Assembly (NCBI RefSeq): GCF_003815015.1 | Contig: NZ_RKRE01000001.1 | Span: 194,460-258,459, forward strand | DNA: 64,000 nucleotides | Origin: Thermodesulfitimonas autotrophica | Lineage (GTDB): Bacteria; Bacillota; Desulfotomaculia; Desulfotomaculales; Ammonificaceae | Reading direction: 5' to 3' | Shown here: positions 17,130 through 25,378 of the stretch, in pieces | How positions within the stretch are numbered: position 1 is the stretch's first letter | Layout: every line of letters starts with the position of its first letter | The notes under the pieces: generated by a model | The model's input: the letters and a program-made list of their open reading frames with translations, nothing else | Told to the model about the DNA's origin: nothing | Database searches by the model: none | Program-made: the position numbers and the translations under genes

Positions 17130-18080
17130 ATGGCGGAAAAAATAGCTACGCGGGAGGCTTACGGCAGGGCGCTGGTAGCGCTCGGCGCGGCGAATCCAGA
17201 TATAGTGGTCCTGGACGCGGACCTGGCGAAGTCGACCAAGACGATTGATTTTAAGAAGCGGTTTCCCGAGCGCTTCTTCGACTTTGGAGTGGCGGAGCAG
17301 AATATGATGGGCACGGCCGCTGGACTGGCGGCGGCAGGGAAGATTCCCTTCTGCTCCACCTTCGCGGTCTTTGCTACCGGGCGCGCCTTCGACCAGATCC
17401 GCCAGAGCATCGCCTACCCGCGGCTCAACGTTAAGATTGCCGCCAGCCACGCCGGGATCACCGTAGGTGAGGACGGGAGTTCGCACCAGTCGGTGGAGGA
17501 CATCGCGCTTATGCGGGCGCTGCCCAACATGACGGTCTTTGTCCCGGCTGACGCGGTGGAGGTGGCGGGCGCCGTGAAGGCGGCGGTGGCGCTTGACGGG
17601 CCGGTGTACATTCGCTTGGGGCGGGCGCCCGTGCCGGTGATCCACGGGGAGGATTTCGTCTTTCGCCCGGGCGAAGCGGTGCTTCTCCGGCCGGGGAACG
17701 ACGCGACCGTTATCGCCACCGGGATTATGGTTGCGGCGGCGCTGGAAGCTGCAGCGGTGCTGGCGCAGGAAGGGGTGGCGGTGCGGGTGCTCAACGTCCA
17801 CACCATAAAGCCGCTCGACGTAGCGGCGGTGACGCGCGCGGCCCTGGAGACCGGTGCGGTGGTTACGGCGGAGGAGCACAGCATTATCGGCGGTCTGGGA
17901 AGCGCGGTGGCGGAGGTTCTCGGCGAGCATTGCCCGGTGCCGCTGAAACGGGTGGGCATCCGGGATACCTTCGGCGAATCGGGGAAACCCCAGGAACTTC
18001 TCGAAAAATACGGGCTGACGCCGGCGGACATCGTAGCGGCGGTAAAAGAGGTTTTGGGGCGAAAAGGGAAAAATTCGTAG
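17130..18080 (+). CDS. Transketolase, C-terminal (pyrimidine-binding) subunit
   Basis: The protein has 316 residues from the ATG at 17130, chosen over the TTG at 17124 because AGGAGG (17117-17122) is 7 bases before it. The pyrimidine-binding domain has LDADLAKST, FDFGVAEQNMMGTAAGLA and STFAVFATGRAFDQIR. The C-terminal transketolase domain has VLNVHTIKPLD and EEHSIIGGLGSAVAEVLGE. It forms the active enzyme with the preceding gene product. A strong terminator follows. Confidence 0.93.
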   Translation: MAEKIATREAYGRALVALGAANPDIVVLDADLAKSTKTIDFKKRFPERFFDFGVAEQNMMGTAAGLAAAGKIPFCSTFAVFATGRAFDQIRQSIAYPRLNVKIAASHAGITVGEDGSSHQSVEDIALMRALPNMTVFVPADAVEVAGAVKAAVALDGPVYIRLGRAPVPVIHGEDFVFRPGEAVLLRPGNDATVIATGIMVAAALEAAAVLAQEGVAVRVLNVHTIKPLDVAAVTRAALETGAVVTAEEHSIIGGLGSAVAEVLGEHCPVPLKRVGIRDTFGESGKPQELLEKYGLTPADIVAAVKEVLGRKGKNS

Positions 18081-18114
18081 ATAGAGCGCTGTAGTTGCAG
18101 CAATACCGGTTTTG

Positions 18115-18145
18115 AGCGGGAGTTTCTCCCGCTTTTTATTTTTTG
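18115..18145 (+). terminator. Intrinsic terminator after the transketolase genes
   Basis: Perfect 8-bp stem AGCGGGAG/CTCCCGCT with a TTT loop, followed by TTTTATTTTTTG. Confidence 0.92.
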
Positions 18146-18278
18146 TTGCCCGGTGGCAAAATGAAATTTACTTTTTTTCCGTTTTTTAGAGGATTTCTCG
18201 GGGGAATGTCGAATCTAAAAAAACGTTGCCGTTTGGCCGATTAACTATAAAAGAATTTATACTTCAGGGTGGTTGGCG

Positions 18279-18965
18279 GTGATACGTTTTTACAACGTAA
18301 CCAAGGTATACCCGAACGGTGCTAAGGCATTGGTGGACGTCACGTTCACCCTCAACCGGGGGGAATTCGTCTTCGTGGTGGGACCAAGCGGCGCGGGGAA
18401 GACCACCCTCGCCAAGCTTATCTACCGGGAAGAGCTGCCTACCCGGGGGCAGGTGATCTTCAACGGAAAAAACATCGCGCGGCTGCGGCCCCGGGAGGTT
18501 TCGCTGCTGCGCCGGCAGGTCGGGATGGTTTTTCAGGATTTTCGCCTCCTGCCACGGAAAACGGTTTTCGAGAATGTAGCCTTGGCGCTGGAGATTACCG
18601 GCCAGCCCTGGCGGGAGATTAAGAAACGGGTCCCGGAGGTTCTATCCCGGGTTGGGCTTCTGAGTAAGGCGAACTCTTTTCCGTACCAGCTTTCCGGCGG
18701 GGAGCAGCAGCGGGTGTGCTTAGCGCGGGCGCTCGTTAACCGGCCCGCCCTGGTGATCGCGGACGAGCCGACTGGTAACCTGGATGCGGAGAACGCGCGG
18801 GAACTGATCCGCCTTCTGCTCGAAATCAACCGGGACGGCACGACGGTCCTGATGGCTACGCACGCGCTCGATATCGTCAACGTCCTCCAGAAGCGCGTGA
18901 TCGCCCTGGACGAAGGCCGCCTGGTAGAATACGCGATGCAGGAGAGTTACCGGTATGGCACTTAG
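18279..18965 (+). CDS. ftsE: Cell-division ABC transporter ATPase FtsE
   Basis: The protein has 228 residues when started at the GTG at 18279, which gives the canonical FtsE beginning MIRFYNVTKVYPNG and has GGGTGG 7 bases upstream; a TTG two codons earlier is less likely. It has Walker A GPSGAGKTT, the signature LSGGEQQRV and Walker B ALVIADEPTGNLD. FtsE and FtsX form a membrane complex that activates peptidoglycan hydrolases. The stop overlaps the ftsX start, and the next gene is a PcsB/EnvC-like hydrolase, the expected partner. Confidence 0.95.
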   Translation: MIRFYNVTKVYPNGAKALVDVTFTLNRGEFVFVVGPSGAGKTTLAKLIYREELPTRGQVIFNGKNIARLRPREVSLLRRQVGMVFQDFRLLPRKTVFENVALALEITGQPWREIKKRVPEVLSRVGLLSKANSFPYQLSGGEQQRVCLARALVNRPALVIADEPTGNLDAENARELIRLLLEINRDGTTVLMATHALDIVNVLQKRVIALDEGRLVEYAMQESYRYGT

Positions 18966-19845
18966 GATCCTCTGGCGCTGGTGGCGGGAAGCTTTCGTTT
19001 CGCTTTTTCGCAACGGCTGGCTGGCGGCTTCGGCTACGGGAATGGTCCTGGTTTCGCTCTTTCTCCTCGGCTTCGTTTCCCTTTTCGCGCTTAACGCGGC
19101 CCATTTTTCGCGCTTGGTCGAAAACCAGGTTGAGGTTGCCGTTTTTCTGCAAGATAACCTTGCTCCTGATCTCGTCCGGCAGCTCGGGCGGGAACTCCGG
19201 CAGATTGAGGGCGTCGCGCAGGTGACCTTTGTTTCGAAGGAAGAGGCGCTGGCCAAGCTGAAACGCGATCTGGGTGACAAAAGCGGCCTTTTGAGCGGGT
19301 TAGAAGAGCAAAACCCGCTGCCCGATTCCTTTCGCTTACGCCCCAAGGATGCGGCGGCGGTGCCCCTGATCGCCAAAGAGGCAGCGGCCCTTCCGGGCGT
19401 AGAGAAGGTGCGTTACGGCGAGGGGGTTGTGGAAAAGCTTGTTAAGATTACCAATTCAGTGCGGCTTGCCGCCCTTGCTCTGGTGGCTCTTTTCGGACTG
19501 GCTGCGGTCTTCCTGATTGTAACCACCATCCGGCTCTCTATTTTATCGCGTCAAGAGGAAATTGGCATTATGAAGCTTCTCGGAGCGACCAACTGGTTTA
19601 TCCGCGGCCCCTTCATTCTGGAAGGGTTGATCATCGGGACGAGCGGGGCTTTGTTAGCGACCGCTATTCTTTACTGGGGGTACGCTGCGCTTGTGGGCCA
19701 GATAGAGCAGGCGGCACTGATCTTTTTCCAGCCGGTTACCGAGAAGGCGGTGTTGCTGCCCGTTTTCGGCGCCATTTTCGGGGCGGGTCTAATTCTTGGG
19801 GCTTTATCAAGCGCGCTTTCGGTCCACCGTTTTCTCACCGTGTGA
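18955..19845 (+). CDS. ftsX: Cell-division permease-like protein FtsX
   Basis: The protein has 296 residues. One transmembrane segment lies near residues 20-48, an extracellular loop of about 120 residues follows (VENQVEVAVFLQDNLAP ...), and three transmembrane segments lie in the C-terminal half, including the FtsX-type LSRQEEIGIMKLLGATNWF. The start ATG overlaps the ftsE end by 11 bases. The loop should contact the coiled-coil hydrolase encoded next. Confidence 0.94.
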   Translation: MALRILWRWWREAFVSLFRNGWLAASATGMVLVSLFLLGFVSLFALNAAHFSRLVENQVEVAVFLQDNLAPDLVRQLGRELRQIEGVAQVTFVSKEEALAKLKRDLGDKSGLLSGLEEQNPLPDSFRLRPKDAAAVPLIAKEAAALPGVEKVRYGEGVVEKLVKITNSVRLAALALVALFGLAAVFLIVTTIRLSILSRQEEIGIMKLLGATNWFIRGPFILEGLIIGTSGALLATAILYWGYAALVGQIEQAALIFFQPVTEKAVLLPVFGAIFGAGLILGALSSALSVHRFLTV

Positions 19846-19897
19846 TTTGAACGCCGCACGTCGAACGTAGAACCTTTTTGCAGGAGGGCGGAAGGGC

Positions 19898-21019
19898 TTG
19901 AGATTCGGCCGGCGAACAGTTGCGGTAGTAGTGGTCTTGGCGCTTATTTTCGGCTTCTGGTCGGCGGCTTGGGGGCAGAGTCTGGAGGAGAAACTCCAGG
20001 AAACGAGGCAGAAAATAAACCAGAAGCGCCAGGTAGTAAAGCAGACCAAGCGGACCATTCAGGCCTTCACCGAAGAGATTGCCGCTCTGGACCGGTCCAT
20101 AGAAGCGAAAGCCCGCGAGATAGAAGCGCTCACGGTAAGACTTGGGGAAACCGAGGCGGAGCTGGCCCGGGCAGAAGAGGAGCTCGCGGCGGCGGAAGCG
20201 CGCCTGCGGGAGACGGAAGCGCAGTTCCGGCAACGCCTCCGCGACATTTATACGGAAGGAAGCGTCGGCTACCTCGATTTTCTCCTCGGGGCCAGTGATT
20301 TTAACGATCTTATCTCGCGGGTCGAGTTTCTTAAGCATATCCTCGCCTACGACGCGGCGCTGGTGAATGAGATGACTACCCGGCGGGCTGAGGTGACGGA
20401 GTACAGGAACCGGGTGGCCCAGCGCCGCGATCTGCTCGCTTCCCTCCGCTCCCAGGAGAAGGCGGCCCAAGCCGCGTTGCTCGCCCGGCAGGATGAAAAG
20501 GAGTCGCTCCTCTCGCGGGCGCAGTACGACCTGGAACGATTTCAGGCGGAACTTGACGCTTTAGAGGAACGCGAGCGCGAAATTCTGCGTCAGATCGCCA
20601 TCGAGCGGGCCAAAAGGGCAAAACGGGCCGCCGGGGCGCTTGAGTGGCCGGTTCCGAGTTCGGGGGTTATCTCCTCGGGGTTTGGGAACCGGATGCATCC
20701 GATACTCCACGTGGTCCGGTTCCACTCGGGGATCGATATTCCGGCGCGTTACGGCGCTACGGTGGTGGCGGCCCAGGACGGCACCGTTATTTACGTAGGG
20801 ACGCTGCGCGGCTACGGCAACGTGGTCATGGTTGACCACGGCGGTGGGCTTACCACCTTGTACGCGCACCTGTCGTCCTCCTGTGTCGGCGAAGGCCAGG
20901 AGGTGAAGCGTGGGGAGAGAATAGCTGCCGTAGGCAGCACGGGGCTTTCTACCGGGCCCCACCTCCATTTCGAGGTCCGGGTGAACGGCACGCCGGAGAA
21001 CCCGCTCAATTATCTCTGA
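19898..21019 (+). CDS. PcsB/EnvC-like peptidoglycan hydrolase: coiled coil plus M23 peptidase
   Basis: The protein has 373 residues with a TTG start and AGGAGGG upstream. A signal peptide ([19 protein letters not shown]) covers about residues 8-27, followed by about 220 residues of coiled coil rich in E, R, Q and A. A LytM/M23 domain lies at about 245-373. Zinc ligands are visible in RFHSGIDIP (HxxxD) and in GPHLHFEVR (HxH). The coiled coil is the FtsEX-interacting part in known homologues. Position directly after ftsX supports a role in septal or sidewall peptidoglycan cleavage. Confidence 0.92.
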   Translation: MRFGRRTVAVVVVLALIFGFWSAAWGQSLEEKLQETRQKINQKRQVVKQTKRTIQAFTEEIAALDRSIEAKAREIEALTVRLGETEAELARAEEELAAAEARLRETEAQFRQRLRDIYTEGSVGYLDFLLGASDFNDLISRVEFLKHILAYDAALVNEMTTRRAEVTEYRNRVAQRRDLLASLRSQEKAAQAALLARQDEKESLLSRAQYDLERFQAELDALEEREREILRQIAIERAKRAKRAAGALEWPVPSSGVISSGFGNRMHPILHVVRFHSGIDIPARYGATVVAAQDGTVIYVGTLRGYGNVVMVDHGGGLTTLYAHLSSSCVGEGQEVKRGERIAAVGSTGLSTGPHLHFEVRVNGTPENPLNYL

Positions 21020-21118
21020 GCTGCTGGCTGGTCCGGTGTAAGGGCGGGGCAGCCCCTGTTTGGTTCGCCACCGGATGCTTCTGCTGGTGGTCTTTTTATC
21101 GTCTGGGGCCGCTATTTA

Positions 21119-21127
21119 TGGTATAAT
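21119..21127 (+). promoter_or_regulatory. Extended -10 promoter element for ctpA
   Basis: TGGTATAAT at 21119-21127 is a consensus extended -10. No good -35 is seen. Transcription would begin near 21134, about 35 bases before the chosen ctpA start, which supports the shorter start of that gene. Confidence 0.6.
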
Positions 21128-21167
21128 AGGGCAGGTTTTTGCTAAAACCGCTACGGGAGTTGAAGAA

Positions 21168-22301
21168 GTGCGGCTTTCGCGTACGGGTCGCTTCTGGCTG
21201 GTTACCTTTCTCGCGGTGCTCCTTATTGTCGGCTGCCTGGTGGGCGCGGCGGTTATGGCGCTTGGCTACCGGCAGGTAGAAAACCTCCTTGAGGTCATTA
21301 CCATCATCCGCTCCGACTACCTGCACGAAGTAAGCACGCGCCGTCTGGTGGAGGGCGCGGCGAAGGGAATTGTAGGAGCACTTGGCGATCCTTATTCGGT
21401 TTACCTCGAGCCGGAAACCTTTAAGCACCTTCAGGAACAGATCCGCGGTTCATTCGGGGGTCTGGGTATCCTTGTAGGGATGAAGGACCAGCGCCTTACC
21501 GTCATCAAGCCCTTTCCGGATACGCCCGCCGGCCGGGCGGGGGTCAAGGCGGGTGACGTCATTGTGAAGATCGAGGACCGGCAAACGCAGGGTCTCGACC
21601 TGGAAACGGCGGTGAGTCTCATGCGGGGACCGGTCGGCACTACGGTTACGCTGACGCTGATGCGGCCCGGAAGCGGACCGCTAACCCTGACGCTTGAGCG
21701 GGAAGAGATCACGGTTCCGACGGTAGAAGGGAAACTTCTCCCCGGCGGAATCGGCTACCTCACCATCAGCCAGTTTACCGAGCGGACGCCGGCTGAGGTG
21801 CACCAGGTTCTCGGCAAGCTGCGGGCGAAGGGCATGCGGGCGCTCATCCTTGATTTGCGGGATAATCCCGGCGGGGAGTTGCAGGCTGCGGTGCGGGTAG
21901 CGGACTATTTTGTACCCCCGGGGCCGGTGGTCTACGTTGATTACCGCAACGACAAGGACGAGGTTTACAGCGCGAGCGGGCCCCGGCTGGGGCTACCTCT
22001 CGTAGTGCTGGTGAACGAGAATAGTGCCAGCGCGGCGGAGATCGTGGCAGCCGCCATCAAGGAGACGGGCAGCGGCAAAATCGTAGGCACCCGGACCTTC
22101 GGCAAGGGGGTTGTGCAGTCGGTTTACCCGCTCAAAAATGGCGCCGGGCTGAAGCTTACCACGGCCCGCTACCTGACGCCGCGGAAGCACGATATCAACG
22201 GGAAAGGCGTGGAGCCGGACGTGAAGGTGGAGCAACCGGCGAACGGGGAGGACCGGCAGCTTGCGGCCGCCCAGGAGATTTTGCGCGGGGCAGGGCGGTA
22301 G
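21168..22301 (+). CDS. ctpA: Carboxy-terminal processing serine protease, S41 family, with PDZ domain
   Basis: The protein has 377 residues from the GTG at 21168 (GGGAGTTGAAGA upstream); a longer frame from 21060 would start before the promoter. There is one N-terminal membrane anchor (FWLVTFLAVLLIVGCLVGAA). The PDZ domain has GSFGGLGILVGMKDQRL. The peptidase domain has LILDLRDNPGGELQAAVRVA, the catalytic Ser in NENSASAAEIVAAAI, and the Lys in GTRTFGKGVVQS about 26 residues later. It fits the FtsEX-hydrolase neighbourhood, where such proteases trim cell-wall enzymes. Confidence 0.93.
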   Translation: MRLSRTGRFWLVTFLAVLLIVGCLVGAAVMALGYRQVENLLEVITIIRSDYLHEVSTRRLVEGAAKGIVGALGDPYSVYLEPETFKHLQEQIRGSFGGLGILVGMKDQRLTVIKPFPDTPAGRAGVKAGDVIVKIEDRQTQGLDLETAVSLMRGPVGTTVTLTLMRPGSGPLTLTLEREEITVPTVEGKLLPGGIGYLTISQFTERTPAEVHQVLGKLRAKGMRALILDLRDNPGGELQAAVRVADYFVPPGPVVYVDYRNDKDEVYSASGPRLGLPLVVLVNENSASAAEIVAAAIKETGSGKIVGTRTFGKGVVQSVYPLKNGAGLKLTTARYLTPRKHDINGKGVEPDVKVEQPANGEDRQLAAAQEILRGAGR

Positions 22302-22457
22302 TGGCCGGCGTAGCAGCGCCCGGGGAAAAGACGGTTGCCCGCTGACCCGTTGACAACCTGGCGCTGGGCCACCTATAATTTTACGTCGAAAAGGCTGTCA
22401 CGGGGCCTCTTAATGGCGTGATAGGAGAATTTTTACAAGAATAGGAGTGGGGTTAAA

Positions 22458-22646
22458 GTGTGCGAGGCTAACGCTTACCTGCGCGAAGGAGATAAAGAGG
22501 AACTGGTTCTGGAAATGGTCGATAAAGTGGTGCCTTACGAGGACGGTCTGCTTCTCGAGGATATTTACGGCCGGCGGAAGATCATCAAGGCGAAGATTAA
22601 GGAACTGGCCCTTGTGGACCATAAGATCATCCTCGAAAGAGACTGA
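22458..22646 (+). CDS. cooT: CooT-family nickel-binding protein
   Basis: The protein has 62 residues with a GTG start. It begins MCEANAYL, with the conserved second-position Cys that binds nickel in CooT dimers, and ends in KIKELALVDHKIILERD, the family's C-terminal pattern. CooT helps load nickel into carbon monoxide dehydrogenase. No CODH, cooC or cooJ gene is visible in this window, so the partner is elsewhere. A terminator follows. Confidence 0.85.
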   Translation: MCEANAYLREGDKEELVLEMVDKVVPYEDGLLLEDIYGRRKIIKAKIKELALVDHKIILERD

Positions 22647-22666
22647 CGCGTTAAAGGAAGTCTTTC

Positions 22667-22692
22667 AGCCCGTAAAGCGGGCTTTTCTTTTA
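22667..22692 (+). terminator. Intrinsic terminator after cooT
   Basis: AGCCCG/CGGGCT stem with a 5-base loop and TTTTCTTTTATT. It lies before the uracil-DNA glycosylase start and excludes the longer open frame of that gene from 22447. Confidence 0.82.
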
Positions 22693-22719
22693 TTGCTCTG
22701 GGGCGAGGAGCCGGGAAAA

Positions 22720-23346
22720 GTGAAGGGAGTAAAAGAAAGCCTGCAACTTACCTTTGAGGATCTGATCGGCCCGCAGACCCTCGAAGAACTGAAAAAGAGC
22801 GTGGCCGCGTGCCAGAAGTGCGGTCTTGCCGCCGGGCGAACTAACGTGGTTTTCGGGGAGGGAAACCCCTTTGCCCTCCTGATGCTCATAGGCGAAGGCC
22901 CAGGGGCGGACGAAGACCGGCTCGGGCGGCCTTTTGTCGGCGCGGCGGGCCAGTTGCTCGACAGGATCCTGGCTGCCTGCGGCATCACCCGGGAAGAGGT
23001 GTACATCGCCAATATTGTCAAGTGCCGCCCGCCTGGCAACCGGGTGCCGCTGAAGGAGGAGGCGGAGGCTTGCCTGCCTTATTTACGGCGGCAGATTGAG
23101 CTCATCCGGCCGCGGTTGATCGTGCTCCTTGGCTCAACCGCCCTTCACTACTTGATTGGTGGGGGAACGGGGATCACCAAAATGCGCGGTCAATGGCTGG
23201 GGCCTATTTTTGGTGCCAGGGTGATGCCGACCTACCACCCGGCGGCGCTGCTGCGCGATCCTTCGAAGAAGCGTCCGGTCTGGGAAGATTTTCAGAAGGT
23301 GCGGGACGCTTATTTCGCCCTCAAGAAGGGCGCCGGACCTTCTTAA
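22720..23346 (+). CDS. Uracil-DNA glycosylase, family 4 (iron-sulfur type)
   Basis: The protein has 208 residues from the GTG at 22720, preceded by GGCGAGGAG; sequence before it contains the cooT terminator. It removes uracil from DNA in base excision repair. Cys residues for the 4Fe-4S cluster are in AACQKCGLA, VKCRPPGN and AEACLPYL. The active-site motif LIGEGPGADEDRLGRPFVGA and the C-terminal MPTYHPAALLRDPSKK are typical for family 4 enzymes of thermophiles and anaerobes. Confidence 0.93.
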   Translation: MKGVKESLQLTFEDLIGPQTLEELKKSVAACQKCGLAAGRTNVVFGEGNPFALLMLIGEGPGADEDRLGRPFVGAAGQLLDRILAACGITREEVYIANIVKCRPPGNRVPLKEEAEACLPYLRRQIELIRPRLIVLLGSTALHYLIGGGTGITKMRGQWLGPIFGARVMPTYHPAALLRDPSKKRPVWEDFQKVRDAYFALKKGAGPS

Positions 23347-23366
23347 GGGGACTGGCGTAGTGCGGG

Positions 23367-23600
23367 TTAAGGGGCGGGTGGCGGCTTCCAGGCGGTTACG
23401 CCCTCCCGGCGGGCAGTCTTCAAAAGGGCGACCAGCCGCCGCTCGAGAGCACCGATATTAAAAATGATCCAGTCGATGAAGTCCGGTTCCGAAAAATCGA
23501 GTTGTCGGTAACCAAGCTGTAGCAGGGCAAGCGTTTCGTGGAATTCTATCAGGATGGGCGAGGGCCCTTCTTTTTTGCGGTCTAACCAGGCGAGGCGCAC
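23367..23600 (-). CDS. DUF2508 (YaaL-like) small protein
   Basis: The protein has 77 residues with a GTG start and AAGGAAGTGAT upstream on the minus strand. The pattern LIEFHETLALLQLGYRQLD followed by DFIDWIIFNIGALERRLVAL matches DUF2508, whose members read like DPELIDYAIYELNAAE. The family is found near recR in Bacillota and has no known function. It is convergent to the glycosylase gene. Confidence 0.6.
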   Translation of the reverse strand: MRLAWLDRKKEGPSPILIEFHETLALLQLGYRQLDFSEPDFIDWIIFNIGALERRLVALLKTARREGVTAWKPPPAP

Positions 23601-23827
23601 CCTATCACTTCCTTAATTTTTGCGGTAACCCAGCCTTCCTTTTCGCCTAGATCTCCCTGGTCGGCAACTTTTTAAGGCGCCGGAAACAGGTCAGTAAATT
23701 TTTATGTTGCCGGCGGTGCTTATAGCACTCGCGGCCGCAAAATCTTGCCGCTTTAGCCCGGCGGAGAATTTCTGGCGCTGGCGGGCAAGATAATTTTAAG
23801 GGCTGTTTTCGCCAGGGGTGAGCGGAG

Positions 23828-25021
23828 ATGTCGCGCAGGCGTCTGAGAGGTGCGCTGGCGCTGGTGCTGTTGATCCTGTTTCTGGCCGGGGGATGCCCGC
23901 GGAAGGCGCCGCGCAAGCCCGTTTTGCCGCTAAAAATCGGGCTGTGCGTCGCCGATGCGGCACGGGACGGGAATACAGTTGTCAGACTGGTGATGTCGCA
24001 AAAGGCACGCGCCGAGAAGGTTAGGATCATCTTCGCCGACGCGCAAAACGATCCGGCACGGCAGGAGCGAGAGCTCGAACGGCTGGTGAAAAAAGAGCGG
24101 GTAAAGGCGGTGGTGGTGCAGTTCGTCGACCCGGCGGCGGCCGGGGGAATGGTGCGGCGGCTACGGGAGGCAGGGGTGAAGGTGGTAGCGCTGGAAACGC
24201 TGGTCCCGGATGCGCCGTTAGACGCCTATATCGCTTCCGACCACGCGCGGGCGGGGGAGCTTTTGGGGCGCTTTGTGGTCGAAAGCTTGCCGGGCGGCGG
24301 CACATCGCCGGCACGGGTGCTTTTTCTGGGCGGTGATCCGGACGACCCAGGGATGGCCGCAGTCGGAGCGGCCTTCCGGGGCGTTCTGGGCGCCTACCCG
24401 GCGGTGGCGGTCACCGTGGAAAACGTGCCCCGTAGCGACCCGCGGGCGGTGGGCCCCCTGGTTACGGGTACGCTGGACCGTTACGGCAACGCGGTGGACG
24501 CTGTGGCGGCTGCTGACAGCCGCTTCGCGGTGGCTGCCGTGGAAGTGCTCCGGGCACGGGGCCTGGTTGGGCGTGTAGTGACGGCAGGAGTGGGGGCCGA
24601 CCGCCGGGCGACAGACCTGATGAGCGCCGGGCAGCACGGCGCCGAAGTGGACGTGCAGCCGGAGATGCTCGGGACGGCCGCGCTGCGGGCGGCGGTGGAC
24701 CTGGTGCGGCGCGGGGAGTGGGCCTACGAGACGCGCGTCGCGACCGGAGACTTCAGCATTCCGGCGCAGATTGTTCCTGTTCGGCTCATCCGGCCGGCAA
24801 ACCTTTATCTGCTTACGGAACGGTGGCGAAAGTACGGCGGCGGGGCTGGTCCGGACAAGGGTTCATCACGCAGCGAAGGCGCCGGTGGCGGCGGCGGAGC
24901 CGGTAAAGGCGGCAAAAAGGGTGCGGAAAAGAAAACCCGGCTGCGCGTCACCACGCAGGACGGCCGCACAGTGGAAATCGACGTCCCGGGCGAGGTGAAG
25001 AAAATTGAGACAGTGAAGTGA
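23828..25021 (+). CDS. Orphan sugar-type periplasmic-binding lipoprotein with glycine/lysine-rich tail
   Basis: The protein has 397 residues. The lipoprotein signal ALVLLILFLAGGC gives a lipobox Cys at about residue 23. Residues 35-330 fit the periplasmic binding protein type 1 / LacI-like fold: KIGLCVADAARDGN, FADAQNDPARQERELERLV, VVVQFVDPAAAGGMVRRLRE, VFFLGGD-like VLFLGGDPDD. After about 340 follows a low-complexity Gly/Lys-rich linker and a short end domain RLRVTTQDGRTVEIDVPGE. No permease or ATPase is next to it, so it could be a sensor component or serve a distant transporter. Ligand unknown. Confidence 0.75.
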   Translation: MSRRRLRGALALVLLILFLAGGCPRKAPRKPVLPLKIGLCVADAARDGNTVVRLVMSQKARAEKVRIIFADAQNDPARQERELERLVKKERVKAVVVQFVDPAAAGGMVRRLREAGVKVVALETLVPDAPLDAYIASDHARAGELLGRFVVESLPGGGTSPARVLFLGGDPDDPGMAAVGAAFRGVLGAYPAVAVTVENVPRSDPRAVGPLVTGTLDRYGNAVDAVAAADSRFAVAAVEVLRARGLVGRVVTAGVGADRRATDLMSAGQHGAEVDVQPEMLGTAALRAAVDLVRRGEWAYETRVATGDFSIPAQIVPVRLIRPANLYLLTERWRKYGGGAGPDKGSSRSEGAGGGGGAGKGGKKGAEKKTRLRVTTQDGRTVEIDVPGEVKKIETVK

Positions 25022-25044
25022 CTCGCTCGGTCTTTGGTGCCCCC

Positions 25045-25074
25045 TTGCGTTGGGGGGGGAATATTTTGTATACT
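25045..25074 (+). promoter_or_regulatory. Promoter of the c-di-AMP riboswitch operon
   Basis: TTGCGT (25045-25050) and TATACT (25069-25074) are 18 bases apart. Predicted transcription start is near 25081, just before the riboswitch. Confidence 0.65.
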
Positions 25075-25084
25075 AAAATAAAAA

Positions 25085-25300
25085 AGCGGCGCTGAATTCT
25101 CTTCGGAGAAGCGGGGGACCCATTTCTTTTGGGGTGAATCCTGGCACTCGATCCGTGCTAACTTTCGGGCCTTGTTCGGGCACTCTATTTTCCAGCGAGG
25201 GCGGATTGGTTAACGGAGAATTTTGAGTGTCAGGTAGGGTTAGCTTTCGACCCGAACCCGTCAGCTAACCTCGCAAGCGTGGAAAGCTGGCCTTGCTAGG
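25085..25300 (+). promoter_or_regulatory. c-di-AMP riboswitch (ydaO-yuaA class)
   Basis: Several conserved blocks of the ydaO/yuaA element are present in order: GGCGCTGAATT near the 5' end, GCGGGGGACCCATTTC and TGGGGTGAATCC in the first half, GGTAGGGTTAGC, and the diagnostic 3' block CGAACCCGTCAGCTAACCTC at 25253-25272, followed by GCAAGCGTGG. A strong terminator begins 25 bases after the element, so ligand binding most likely ends transcription early. This class generally turns genes off at high c-di-AMP and controls potassium uptake, osmolytes and cell-wall genes. Here it precedes an aminomutase and a trehalose enzyme. Confidence 0.88.
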
Positions 25301-25324
25301 AGGCAGGTAAGGTATTGCTTTTTG

Positions 25325-25362
25325 CGCTCCGGAAGAGGATTCCGGAGCGTTTTAGTTTTGTC
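25325..25362 (+). terminator. Riboswitch expression-platform terminator
   Basis: Perfect 10-bp stem CGCTCCGGAA/TTCCGGAGCG with a 5-base loop and TTTTAGTTTTG. It lies between the riboswitch and the first gene, as expected for transcription attenuation. Confidence 0.92.
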
Positions 25363-25378
25363 TGGCAGGTGGTGTGCA

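Noticed and set aside
22447-22719. Long N-terminal form of the uracil-DNA glycosylase
   Set aside because: It would overlap all of cooT and read through a terminator; the GTG at 22720 has its own binding site and gives the usual family length.
25085-25300. T-box or lysine riboswitch before the aminomutase
   Set aside because: No T-box sequence (GGGTGG..) or lysine-box pattern is seen, while several ydaO/yuaA blocks are present in order.
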